From Mytilisepta virgata (lineage: Eukaryota; Mollusca; Bivalvia; Mytilida; Mytilidae), in contig CM051520.1 in the NCBI GenBank assembly GCA_028015205.1, positions 12,496,501-12,560,500 of the forward strand: a DNA stretch of 64,000 nucleotides, in the 5' to 3' direction. This document shows, one piece after another, positions 10,537 through 20,222 of this stretch. Position 1 is the first letter of the stretch. Each line of letters begins with the position of its first letter. The notes under the pieces were generated by a model. That model saw only the letters and a list, made by a program, of their open reading frames with translations, searched no databases and was not told where the DNA came from. The position numbers and the translations under genes are program-made.

Positions 10537-12417
10537 TTTATTTTGGACACTGATGCAAGTGGTTTTGGTATAGGTGCAGTACTGTCCCAAATTCATGATG
10601 GTAGAGAAATTGTGGTAGCTTATTTTAGCAAATCTCTTAGCAAGGCTCAGCGACAATATTGTGTTACACGTCGAGAACTTTTGGCCATTATTATGAGCAT
10701 TAAAAATTTCCATCACTACCTTTATGGTACAAAGTTCCAAGTACGCACAGATCATGGGGCTTTAACATGGCTTCTCAAATTCAAAAATCCTGAAGGTCAA
10801 ATGGCCCGATGGTTGGACACTTTAAGCACCTATAATTTTGAAATTCATCATCGCCCTGGTAGGCAACATGGGAACGCAGATGGCTTGTCTCGCCGTCCGT
10901 GCTTTCCTTGTAGCTATTGTACAAAAAAAGATAAAAAAGAAATTGACAGTCTAGAGGACAAATCAACCAAATATTTGAGAAACATTAAAAAACAAGATTC
11001 TACTGAATCAAACATTGAACAGCAAAACCTAACAGTTGGGTGGTACGAGCATAAGACTGATCAAGAAATGTTTTACGCTCAAAAGAGTGATAATGTGCTA
11101 AACAATTTAAACTGTCTGAAGTCTAGAACTGAAGACAGACCTGAATGGGCTAGTGTAGCCCTACAAGATAAATTATTTAAAAAATACTGGTCTCAGTGGG
11201 ATCGCATTGTATTGATAAACAATGTATTATATAGGAAATGGGTAAATACTACCACTGAAGAAAGTAGTTTACAATTTATAGTTCCAGAAATCTGGAAAGA
11301 AAACATCCTGAAAATGTCACATGATGATGTGCAAGCCGGTCATTTCGGCATGCATAAAACAATATCAAGAATACAAAGTAGATTTTATTGGGTTGGTTAT
11401 AAGGATGATATTAAGAAATGGCTGAAAAATTGTGTTATTTGTAATTCACGCAAACAACCTCAAAGAAAAGCTAAAAGTAAAATGAAATTGTACAATGTTG
11501 GAGCTCCAATGGAAAGAGTTAGTCTTGATATGATAGGTCCATTACCAATATCTTATAAGGGTAATAAATTTATCCTGACAGTGGTGGATTATTTCACAAA
11601 ATGGGTTGAAGGGTACCCCATGCCTAATATAGAAACTAAGACCATAGCTGAAAATTTTATTACTCATTTTGTAGGTAGATTTGGGGTACCAATGCAAATT
11701 CACTCAGATCAAGGGAGACAATTTGAGTCTTGCTTATTTAAAGAACTCTGTTCTCGGTTAAAAATTAATAAAACGAGAACTACTGCATTTAGACCACAGA
11801 GTAATGGTCTTATGGAGCGTTTTAATAGAACTTTGGAAGATTTCATAAGTAAATATGTAAATAAGAGCCAAAAGGACTGGGATGAGCAACTCCCATGGGC
11901 ATTACTGGCTTATAACTCATCTGTTCATGAGACAACAAAGTTCACGCCAAGTATGCTAATGCTTGGGCGAGAAATACAATTACCTGTTGATTTAGTATAT
12001 GGTCCTCATCCACAAAGAAATGAATATTCAGATCAAACAGAATCTGTTAATACTTATATAAAAACCATGCAAAAATGCATGTGGAAAGTTCATGATAAAG
12101 CAAGACAAAATATTTGCAAAAGTAGTGATAAGCAAAAGCGTCAGTACGATGTTGATGCATATGAGAATTCATATAAAGTAGAAGATATAGTGTGGCTTTA
12201 TACTTTGACTCGAGTGCCGAAACGGAGTCCCAAGTTTCAAAGAAATTGGGATGGTCCTTACTTTATAATAGAAGTGATATCCGACTTAATTTACAAGATA
12301 AGAAAGAATCCAACTTCGAAATTGCAAGTTGTACATCACGATCGGTTAAAACCGTTCTATGGTGATGTTCACAACTGGGTTAAAAAAAACGATAACACTT
12401 CTGTTGATGATGTGTAG
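10537..12417 (+). CDS. pol: pol, second part: RNase H and integrase (after in-frame stop)
   Basis: This is the same frame as the first part. RNase H shows its carboxylates in DTDAS (D at 10546), the TRREL segment and TDHG. Integrase has an HHCC zinc domain ending C-V-I-C, and a DDE core: D at 11527 (LDMIGPLP), D at 11707 (HSDQG) and E at 11815, giving D-x35-E. A C-terminal GPY/F module (WDGPYFI and following) ends near HHDRLKPF. The ORF closes at TAG 12415-12417. It needs readthrough of the upstream TAA to be made as part of pol, so this copy is probably not autonomous for integration. Confidence 0.9.
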   Translation, partial: FILDTDASGFGIGAVLSQIHDGREIVVAYFSKSLSKAQRQYCVTRRELLAIIMSIKNFHHYLYGTKFQVRTDHGALTWLLKFKNPEGQMARWLDTLSTYNFEIHHRPGRQHGNADGLSRRPCFPCSYCTKKDKKEIDSLEDKSTKYLRNIKKQDSTESNIEQQNLTVGWYEHKTDQEMFYAQKSDNVLNNLNCLKSRTEDRPEWASVALQDKLFKKYWSQWDRIVLINNVLYRKWVNTTTEESSLQFIVPEIWKENILKMSHDDVQAGHFGMHKTISRIQSRFYWVGYKDDIKKWLKNCVICNSRKQPQRKAKSKMKLYNVGAPMERVSLDMIGPLPISYKGNKFILTVVDYFTKWVEGYPMPNIETKTIAENFITHFVGRFGVPMQIHSDQGRQFESCLFKELCSRLKINKTRTTAFRPQSNGLMERFNRTLEDFISKYVNKSQKDWDEQLPWALLAYNSSVHETTKFTPSMLMLGREIQLPVDLVYGPHPQRNEYSDQTESVNTYIKTMQKCMWKVHDKARQNICKSSDKQKRQYDVDAYENSYKVEDIVWLYTLTRVPKRSPKFQRNWDGPYFIIEVISDLIYKIRKNPTSKLQVVHHDRLKPFYGDVHNWVKKNDNTSVDDV

Positions 12418-12639
12418 ATGAAACAGATCAATGCGCATACTGTTGAAAAGGTTTCTACAGCCCAATTAAACCTGAAAAACAAAAAAAGAAAGTTAGTTAA
12501 TCTTTTAGAAGTAGATAATTTTTATTTTTTTTATTATCGACATTTATCTGCATGTAGAATTAAGTGAAAGAATAATTATATATGTTTATGTATCCAACAT
12601 ATTGAAATACATAAAAAGAAAATTTAATGATCAAATAAA

Positions 12640-12852
12640 TTATACGGGTGCCGTATACGGAACAGGAACTGCTTACCCTTCCGGAGCACCTGGGTTCACT
12701 CCTGGTTTTTATAGGAGTTCGTGTTGTTCATTGTTTTTAGTTTTCTGTGTTTATTTGTTGTGCTTGTGGTTGTTCGTTTGTCTTCCCGGGTTTGTCTGTC
12801 CAATGGATTACGTTTTTTTGATTGCTCCTTAGGTATATTTGTCCTTTTTATA
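12640..12852 (+). repeat. Penelope-like 3'-end repeat fragment inside the LTR element
   Basis: It starts near GGTGCCGTATACGGAACAGG, contains TCCGGAGCACCTGGGTTCAC and GTTGTTCATTG, and ends TAGGTATATTTGTCCTTTTT. The same unit recurs at 17903-18082 (-), 18083-18172 (+), 31498-31660 (+), 46503-46715 (-), 54605-54770 (+), and partly at 62168-62215 (+). It lies between integrase and the third ORF. Confidence 0.7.
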
Positions 12853-12983
12853 GAAAGATTGTCGTTTGAAATTTCCGAGGAAATTAAAGAATAAATACTT
12901 ACTTAAATATGCAAGCTGTGGGTTACTCTGGTCCTATGAGCTGTTTTGAAATTCAGAATATATTTTCAAAATTGGCATATCAT

Positions 12984-12995
12984 TATCTTCTTCAG
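12984..12995 (+). promoter_or_regulatory. Candidate splice acceptor before the third ORF
   Basis: TATCTTCTTCAG is followed immediately by ATG 12996. This is what a spliced subgenomic message for a downstream retroelement ORF would need. The donor would lie in the leader or gag and was not identified. Confidence 0.4.
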
Positions 12996-14072
12996 ATGGT
13001 ATTTGTCTGCTACCACTGTAGTGCTGAATATCATTACAGAAGACAGCTAACCAGACATGTTAGAGATCAGCATCCAAAGAAAGTACTTCGGTGCAGATTC
13101 TGCCCTTTCTGGGTTTCAACCAGTAAGAAGTACAGGCTGGTAGCCCATGAAAATTCAAAGCATCAAAATGCCTTGAGGAGAACGGAATCAGTTGATGATA
13201 GGGTACATGTATTTCCCTCCTTAACACCAGAAAGATCATCAATAGTTCAAACAGATATAACACCAAATTTTTATGCCTCAACTATATCTAGGCCAAAGAC
13301 ACCAGAGCGCCCAACAACGCCTAAGTTAACAAAGTGTCCGACTCCAATATCCCCTCTATCAGAAATCTCTCCTGTGAGTATTTCATTAGGGGTAGAGGAT
13401 CATGGCCCTGTGAGTCCAGTCAGAAAAGACCTCCAGGGTTTGTTTGAACTCAGATCTGTGGATTCAGGCTCTAGTGTGCCTGAAAAACAGGATGAGCTGC
13501 CTGTGTCCTACAGGAAACAGAGGGACAGTGCCCACCTTAATTTGCTAGAAATTGGACAGATACCAGAGTCTGAGGAGAAATTCCAAGCACCACCATCCAG
13601 GTACATATGTTCGTATGAAGCATCTAGAGTACAGATAGTCAGTGAGAGAGCCAGGAAGTCAACAAATTATCATGGTTCTGTACTCCCCTATGGTTACAGT
13701 GCTGTTCGCAAGGAGGAACACGCCGTGCTCCCAGATGGCACTACATACCATCTGTCTGCCGTCTGGGTGCCAGACCCTTGCGTAAGTACACATAGAACAT
13801 TTTGTACACAAACAGAAGAACAGATGTCACATACAGTGGGTACAATGACGGACAACCTATTTACTAAGGCTTCTGGAATACAGACAGAACAGGGGACGGA
13901 CCAGAGAAAGGTTGTAATTACAGGAGAAACTCAAACAAGGATTGTCGTATTTAAGGATGAATGTATGCAGACAGATGTGAAAACAAAAACAACAGATGAT
14001 ATGGAAATTGATTGTGAAAGTGACATGGAAGATCAGCTGGATTTAGAAGATACTCTTGACTTTTATAGCTAA
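12996..14072 (+). CDS. Third ORF of the gypsy element: two C2H2 zinc fingers plus a QT-motif-rich tail
   Basis: This 358-residue protein starts at the ATG directly behind a good splice acceptor (TATCTTCTTCAG); an upstream in-frame ATG at 12909 would add 29 residues. Finger 1 uses C5, C8, H21, H26; finger 2 uses C33, C36, H51, H56. Residues 78-141 are rich in TP/SP sites. The C-terminal part carries five QT motifs (Q85, Q272, Q296, Q313, Q325; for example FCTQTEE, GIQTEQ, CMQTDV) and an acidic end. The layout recalls ASCIZ/ATMIN, whose fingers precede TQT sites that bind dynein light chain LC8; that link is inference. It lies in the env position, inside both LTRs. It is not an envelope: no signal peptide or membrane segment is seen. 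Confidence 0.8.
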   Translation: MVFVCYHCSAEYHYRRQLTRHVRDQHPKKVLRCRFCPFWVSTSKKYRLVAHENSKHQNALRRTESVDDRVHVFPSLTPERSSIVQTDITPNFYASTISRPKTPERPTTPKLTKCPTPISPLSEISPVSISLGVEDHGPVSPVRKDLQGLFELRSVDSGSSVPEKQDELPVSYRKQRDSAHLNLLEIGQIPESEEKFQAPPSRYICSYEASRVQIVSERARKSTNYHGSVLPYGYSAVRKEEHAVLPDGTTYHLSAVWVPDPCVSTHRTFCTQTEEQMSHTVGTMTDNLFTKASGIQTEQGTDQRKVVITGETQTRIVVFKDECMQTDVKTKTTDDMEIDCESDMEDQLDLEDTLDFYS

Positions 14073-14465
14073 AGAAATGGACATTTAACTTGAATATTTA
14101 AAAACAAAAAAAAACAAAACTTCTTGTCAATTATGCCAAAATTATTATAACACATATTTAGGTAAAGTAAGTGAAAATATTTCTTGGTTACGGTAGAATT
14201 CTAATTAATTTTTGAAAATAGTTTTGATAAGGATATTTCATATGGGGTATTATTTACTATTTGATTGTTGTATGCATGTTTCATATACTTGAATATGCAG
14301 TTTAATACTTTGTTAATGCACCATTACCGTAAATGACCATTTAAAGTAACTACCGTAAATGTGCATGAATAAGTCACATTTTCTTTACATTTGGTACACA
14401 AAAATATGTTGGTAATGTCAAGATCTCTTTAGAAATACCTGTCCGAGGTCGGACAGTTTTTTTTT

Positions 14466-14478
14466 AAGAGGGGGGCTA
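14466..14478 (+). other. Polypurine tract
   Basis: AAGAGGGGGG followed by CTA lies directly before the TG of the 3' LTR, in the standard position for plus-strand priming. Confidence 0.8.
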
Positions 14479-15934
14479 TGTAACGGGTCACGGGTCTATT
14501 ACATTTGTTTGGCATTCACGCCCTCCCCCTTCTTTATTCATTTCGAAATTACTTTGGGTCACTCAATCTAAGAATAAAATCGTATCTTTTTAATTGTAAA
14601 AGACGTTATAACAAAGGCAAAGTTTTAATCCTTTTATTGTAAACCTGTATTTTCTCATTCACTACACTTGACAAATAACGTTAGTTCCGTCGGAAATGGA
14701 GTCCCCTTCATTTGGTTTTTTTATCGAAAGTGTCATAATTTATGAAGTTTTCACTTACCTCAGCATATTGTCAATTATTGTTGAATGTAGTTTTAATGTA
14801 AATATATTATGATATTTAGTGGTTTTGGTAACCTGGTCAAGTTTTGGGAGACTCAACATGTCGTTTCAAATCAGCCATATTTACTTGAGTCTCATGCCGT
14901 AAACTGGTCTATGCGACTCGTCGTAAAATAGCGTTCATACGTCAAATTGGAGTCTTTTGAGTCCCTTTTTACGTCAAAATCGAGTCTTTCGAGTTTCTTA
15001 AACATATAAAAGGCCGTTTTTGTATGAGCAATGTTAGTCGTGATCGGACACCCGTGGCGAAAGGTTGCTTAGCCAAAAGCCTAAATAAAAGAGCCTCCTC
15101 TAGAGTTTTCTTTAGCTACGACTAGATTATTTTAGCTTTCTACATAGATTAATTATTTAAAGGTTAGAAATATCCACAAGATTTATTTTGTATCAATTCT
15201 TGTTTACGCTTAAAAGATACTCGAAAGAAAATACGTAACATTCCGTTGATTGAAAATACATAGAAAATAATTTGAAGGTGTAATATTTTCACATTTGTTT
15301 AGTTGCCGCCATAGACAGAAATTCAAACATTGGAGTCTCTATTCAGAATAATTACTATAATTAACTGAAATTCGTTACTTGATTAAAGAAAGTCACTTTG
15401 AATTAAATCTTGACTTCTTAATTCGTACGTATTAACGCCGGGAATATCATTATTATTTATATAATTACGGAATATCACAAAGATGGACGCGGAGCAGCAT
15501 ACACATATCTAATAAAATTCAGAACTTAATACTATAATTCCAAAGTAAAATTTGTACATTCTTATAACATAAGTTACTTAGCACTTGACCAGAGTTACCC
15601 CACTAGCTTGCATATACAGTTTATTTTGGTGTATTTTATTATGTGTGTTTTGCTTAATTAAATATTGAAATGATGCACATGTATAGCATGTATGTCGCGC
15701 TGTTATAATGAAGTTATAAAATTTATCCTGTATATTAAATAGTTAAATTTTACTGGATCGATTATTTCAGCCAACTTAATATAGTTTGAATCTTATAATT
15801 CAGAGCTGATTTCCTGCCATATCTGGTTGAGGCTCATATAGTTTGTATATATATATATATAGTTGACGGAGAATACTAGCTTAGGTTTCACTTCAGAGTA
15901 ACGAAAACGCTGTCAAAGGGGCGAAAACGTTACA
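14479..15934 (+). repeat. 3' LTR
   Basis: About 99% identical to the 5' LTR. Visible differences include GGCATTCACG versus GGCAGTCACG, GATCGGACAC versus GATCAGACAC, CCACTAGC versus CCATTAGC, and single-base indels in T- and TA-runs. The intergenic stretch 14073-14478 between the third ORF and this LTR holds only the PPT and an AT-rich 3' region. Confidence 0.93.
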
Positions 15935-15969
15935 ATACTATCATACTCAAACTGTCTGTGTGATTTATC

Positions 15970-16540
15970 TATAGGGTACATTGACACCAATACTAGGTTC
16001 CTTGAATAAAAATGGTAATTCAGTATGAACCAAGAATTTTCTTTCCAATTCAGAACTGGCATGGTTATTAAGGAATGCTTTCTGCCTTGTCTCATCTTTT
16101 TTTCAAAATAGTTTTCTTTCGTGCTCCAGTATCCTTATGATCGTCACTGTAATGCTTAGATTTGAGTATTGATGGTGTCTCATTGACTCGAATTGTATTC
16201 TCAACTAATGTAGCGTATTTAACCTTGATTGCCTCTAATCATAACGTGGGTCACATTCAGACCCTGACTCACTACTGACATATGAATATTTCGCATGTGT
16301 TTTTGAATGGTCTGTTTGTATTCCAGATTCATTGAACAGGTTTTTTTGCCTGTAAGAAGTAGATGTTTGTATACTTTGCTTGACACTTCCTAATATTGAA
16401 CTATGACTTTCATAAAAATAAAACTGACTTTGTGTCTCTGGCACAACTAACACTTTACCATCACTCTCATCTGATTCATAGTCTTCCTGACTATATGCAC
16501 CATACAGGGTATAATATTGCTCCATTTTGTTCAATTTCAA
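15970..16540 (-). pseudogene. Decayed minus-strand coding sequence next to the LTR element
   Basis: Reading leftward from 16540, about 100 codons are open (MEQYYTLYGAYSQEDYESDE and on, with IQTS and GIQTDHS motifs) to a stop at 16235. The next frame at once continues with protein-like sequence (TLVENTIRVNETPSILKS). After a shift in an A-run a third frame continues (FLVHTELPFLFKEPSIGVNV) to a stop near 15970. Three successive coding-like frames joined by single-base shifts indicate either a pseudogene or assembly errors in runs. No domain recognised. The QT motifs resemble those in the retroelement's third ORF, but no other similarity is evident. Confidence 0.4.
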
Positions 16541-17902
16541 ATTCCAAAAATAGAGGATGTTTTGTTTGTTGCCTTGTGTACCTTCAAATCCTGGGTTGGA
16601 AAGATTAGACAGAAGGACATAAAGACGAATGGACGCTAAATGACAAACTTAATTTGACCTCCGTTTGAACTTTCAATTGGGCTATAAAGATGCAAAACTG
16701 TTTCAAGAACAATTTTTATTTTAAAAAGTACAAGGCAAGAAATCAAAACAGAAAAATATATCCAAAACAGATAAGGCTTCGAACTAAACTCTTCATTATC
16801 CCAGGCTGTTGTGCTAGATATCACATGGATTCATTTGGAAAAATAAATATAATGTGATTAAGTGACTTAAGTGCTTAATAATAGATAAATGAGCAACGTC
16901 TCTCACCTTTTTTTTATTTTGATGCTTTATTCTTGTTTTTTTTTTTTTCTTAAAATTTACTTTTAAAAAGAAGCACTTATATTTATAACTTAAATGAAAC
17001 AAAGGTATCTTGTATTTCGTACATTTTGTAATACAAATTAATTTGCAAAAAGGATTCAATGAGTTGTTCCCATGTGTATTGAAACCAATCCCCGTTTTTA
17101 AAAGGTCGTCAGATATGCGTTAAAGCTCCGTATGGTTTCTCCACAATGCAGCAGACTAACAACAGGACAAACACTAAAGATAACACAAGATGTCTAGAAT
17201 TGATCATAAAAAAATATCAAATGCCTAAATGTTACTTTTTAAAAATGAAATTGGAGCACCTTCCCGTACCGAAGGATTTTCCCATTTTCAAGGACACTTG
17301 TGTCCCTAATTGACTAGGGCATACACCCCTTTCAATTCACCTGATGTGAATATTGATTATAAATTGAATTTTACATTGCAGGGGCTTTGTATACTATTTA
17401 ATTCTCTACTATTGTAATACATATATATGACTTCTTTGGTGTAGAAAAAGAGCAGGCACAGAGACCGCTCTCGCACCTACCAAGTGGAGAAGGATTGGCA
17501 AGTTTCATAATCCACCATAAAAAGTTTAAATAAAGAACTGATAAACATTATACGCTTCGTGTTCAAAGTTGAACAACGACCTCTCTCCGTCATTGACTAG
17601 TTCAATGTTCTGTTCGGATAGTTACTAACATGTATACATAAGTTTATTGCCCTTAGTTACAAAAAATGTCAAAAATTATATGTTAATTAAAAAAACTAAT
17701 TTTTTTTACAATTGCTTCTCAATCATTAACACATGTCTCATCATCGTTTAATGTTATTTTCCTAAGTTTCACTCAAAATGGAGGAAACGGAACAAGAAAG
17801 TGACTCTTGGATCCTGAATAAAAACTCTGAAGATTAAATGTTTTATTTTACAATTATAGCAGTGTATCGACCACATTTGTAGACTACGACCCTTTTAAAA
17901 GA
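16541..17902. other. Intergenic, no gene seen
   Basis: AT-rich sequence with the dispersed repeat at 16645-16800 and homopolymer T tracts near 16908-16950. No coding exon, RNA gene or terminal repeat recognised. Confidence 0.5.
16645..16800. repeat. Dispersed repeat shared with 4249-4420
   Basis: Second, diverged copy of the repeat described at 4249-4420, in the same orientation. Confidence 0.5.
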
Positions 17903-18172
17903 AAAATGACAAATATACCTAAGTAGCAATCAAAAAACGTAATCCATTGGACAGACAAACCAGAGAAGACAAATGAACAACCCACAAGCACAACAAATAA
18001 ACACAGAAAACTAAAAAAACAATGAACAACACCAACTCCTATAAAAACCAGGAGTGAACCCAGGTGCTCCGGAAGGGTAAGCGACTGGTGCCGTATACGG
18101 AGCAGGAACTGCTTAACTTCTGGAGCACCTGGGTTTTTTATTGCTCTTTAGGTATATTTGTCCTTTTATTTC
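17903..18172. repeat. Two Penelope-like 3' fragments in head-to-head orientation
   Basis: Minus-strand copy at 17903-18082 (CAAATATACCTAAGTAGCAA through GGTGCTCCGGAAGGGTAAGC). It is joined directly to a plus-strand, internally deleted copy at 18083-18172 (GGTGCCGTATACGGAGCAGG through TAGGTATATTTGTCC). Confidence 0.65.
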
Positions 18173-18579
18173 CAATGTGCAGACTTCAAAACTATCAGTA
18201 ATCATAAACTAAAAATTGTGTTAATTGAGTTGTGCAATCTTATTTGACTTCATTTTATTTCTATTGTATCTTTCAATTTTAAATTTAAATGCAAAGTATT
18301 TTAGTTAGAAATATACAGATATGTTCACAACGTAGATATTTGCCTTTTTTAATATATGCTTGTTTTCATTAGATTTGTCCAATGTAACATTTCTGTTTTT
18401 AGTGATGTGCAATGCCAGTTCCCAGATGTTTATTTTTATTTCAAAAGAATCAGTTTATTATTTACTTACTGAATATCGATTACATTTATTAGTAGTATAT
18501 GGGGACCGTTCAAGTCGTATTTGTGGAGGAGGAGGTGCAGTTGGGGAGGTGCCGGATATGAAGTCACAGTTATTGACGC

Positions 18580-18655
18580 GTATTTTGGGTTTATGACGTT
18601 ATATGTGTTTTTCGGCTTTATGACGTTATTTGTGTTTTTTCGTATTTATGACGTT
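18580..18655 (+). repeat. Short tandem repeat, about 35-bp unit
   Basis: Two to three units of TTTATGACGTTATNTGTGTT-TTTCG spaced about 35 bp. Confidence 0.5.
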
Positions 18656-19023
18656 GTGTTCCATATGTTTCTAACGTTTTGAATTATTGTTTTTTTGGGT
18701 TTTTTTTTTTCAAAATGGAAAACGGATTGAAACATGTCTTCTCTTTTCCAAGCTGCTCTCCGCTGCTCATCGCTTCTCTTCTCTTGCTCCATGCTGCTCA
18801 TCGCTGTGCACTTGTTGTAAATCCTTATACATCCCTTGCAAATATTCATGTTTTTGTAGAATTCCTCAAAACTCTTGTTCATTTGACACTTGGTACATTT
18901 TTTCTTTGGATCCACTTTGCTGGGTCTTCCAGACGTTTGGTTTTCTTGAACTTGGTTGGAAGTATTTTCCTTTTCCTTTCTGGTTTTGCATCGCCGTTTG
19001 AAATATCCACAAGTATTAAACAT
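18646..19023 (-). CDS. Small ORF with a CxxC...CxxC zinc-ribbon-like motif; unknown
   Basis: 125 codons on the minus strand. The middle has CTKCQMNKSFEEFYKN and then CKGC, a four-cysteine pattern with an FxxFYKN core seen in small zinc-binding proteins that often accompany HNH-type domains. It is preceded by a basic N-terminus and GRPSKVDPKK. The C-terminal 50 residues derive from the same minisatellite sequence that fills 19240-20060 in the opposite orientation. It could be a real exon or single-exon gene, or a transposon-borne ORF. No start context or splice signal decides this. Confidence 0.35.
   Translation of the reverse strand: MFNTCGYFKRRCKTRKEKENTSNQVQENQTSGRPSKVDPKKKCTKCQMNKSFEEFYKNMNICKGCIRIYNKCTAMSSMEQEKRSDEQRRAAWKREDMFQSVFHFEKKKPKKTIIQNVRNIWNTTS
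18713..18815 (-). repeat. Inverted single block of the minisatellite family
   Basis: ATGGAAAACGGATTGAAACA followed by the TCTTCTCTT...GCTGCTC run is the reverse complement of the block ends at 19555-19585 and 20055-20085. Confidence 0.6.
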
Positions 19024-19219
19024 CTAGTAAACATCTATTTACCAATAAATTAACGAGAGGCGTTTTCGATTCCATGGATACGTGTGTGTTTCAAACAACC
19101 AACTGACGAAATTAAACAAAAACTCGGATTATATTTTAGTTAAAAGCTTTTCATTGGCGTCATAGTGACGAGGATTGTTTTTGTCTGTTCATTCAGACCA
19201 TACTGTTCGCTGCTCATCA

Positions 19220-20060
19220 CTGCTGTTTGCTAGTCAGAGGTCGCAGCATCAAAAAACCGAAATGAGCACGAGAGCATGGTACTGAGCAGCGATGAGCAGC
19301 GATAAGCAAGAGAAGAGCAGCGAAGGGCATCGAAGAGCAGCGATTAGCAAGAGAAAAGCAGATATAGGCAGCAATGAGCAGCGAAGGGCATCGAAGAGCA
19401 GCAATGAGCAAGAGAAGAGCAGATATAGGCAGCAATGAGCAGCGAAGGGAGCATGCAGCAATGAGCAGCGAAGGGAGCATGCAGCAAGGGAAGAGCAGCG
19501 GAGATCAGCATGGAGCAAGAGAAGAGCAGCGGAGAGCAACATGATGCAAGAGAAGGCATGTTTCAATCCGTTTTCTATTTCCATGACGTCATGAAACATG
19601 GATGCGAACATGAAAAAATATATATATAAAAAAGAGCATGGTGCTGTGAAGCGATGAACAGTGAAGAGCAGCATGGAGAAAGAGAAGAGCAGCGATGAGC
19701 AGCGAAGAGCAAGAGAAGAGCAGCGAAGAACAGCAGCATGGAGCAAGAGAATAACAACGATGAGCAGCATGGAGCAAGAGAAGAGCAGCGATTTGCAGCA
19801 GCAACAGCAGCAAAAAAACGAAATGAACATGAGAACATGGTGGCTGAGCAGCGACGAGCGAGAAGAGCAGCGATGGGCAGCCATAAGAAGGAGGACAGCG
19901 AAGAGCAGCGATGAGAAAGAGAAGAGCAGCGAAGAGCAGCGATGAGCAAGAGAAGGAAAGCGAAGAGCAGCGATGGGCAGCGATGAGCCACGAAGAGCAG
20001 CATGTAGCAAGAGAAGAGCAGCGATAAGCAGTGGAGAGCAGCATGGAGCAAGAGAAGACA
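19220..20060 (+). repeat. Minisatellite, GAGCAGCGATGAGCAAGAGAA-type units
   Basis: An irregular array of AGAGCAGCGA, TGAGCAGCGA and GAGCAAGAGA words. It falls in two blocks, each ending in TTTCAATCCGTTTTCTATTT-CCATGA (19562 and 20062) then AAACATGGATGCG. Because TAA/TGA/TAG are rare in all frames, long repetitive ORFs run through it on both strands (for example 19249-20061 minus). They should not be read as genes. Confidence 0.8.
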
Positions 20061-20150
20061 TATTTCAATCCGTTTTCTATTTCCATGATGGTATGAAACA
20101 TGGATGCGTCCAGGACAAAAAATGACTTCCCATCATCGGACTTGATCACC

Positions 20151-20222
20151 ACTAGTCAGACACAATTTAAACATACTAGTCAGACACAATTTAAACATAC
20201 TAGTCAGACACAATTTAAATAT
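20151..20222 (+). repeat. 24-bp tandem repeat, three units
   Basis: ACTAGTCAGACACAATTTAA followed by ACAT is repeated three times, directly beyond the minisatellite flank. Confidence 0.8.

Larger units (their letters stand above)
5588..15934 (+). mobile_element. Full-length Ty3/gypsy LTR retrotransposon with an extra zinc-finger ORF
   Basis: The element has LTRs at 5588-7044 and 14479-15934, each starting TGTAACGGG and ending GTTACA. It is flanked by the 4-bp duplication ATAC (5584-5587 and 15935-15938). Inside are a primer-binding region after the 5' LTR, gag, pol in protease-RT-RNase H-integrase order (gypsy order), an additional C2H2 zinc-finger ORF, and a polypurine tract before the 3' LTR. 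By eye the LTRs differ at about ten places in 1457 bp, implying a recent insertion. Defects seen are one in-frame TAA in pol (10534-10536) and a repeat fragment inserted after integrase (about 12640-12852). It sits between EEP copies 1 and 2. Confidence 0.93.

Noticed and set aside
12602..12832. 76-codon frame between integrase and the third ORF, and related frames at 46502-46751 and 54588-54850
   Set aside because: All come from the same Penelope-like 3' repeat (YRSSCCSLFLVFCVYLLCLW-type translation), not a gene.
19249..20061. 270-codon minus-strand open frame and overlapping long frames on both strands
   Set aside because: All are made of the minisatellite; stops are rare because of repeat composition. 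No domain, no splice context.
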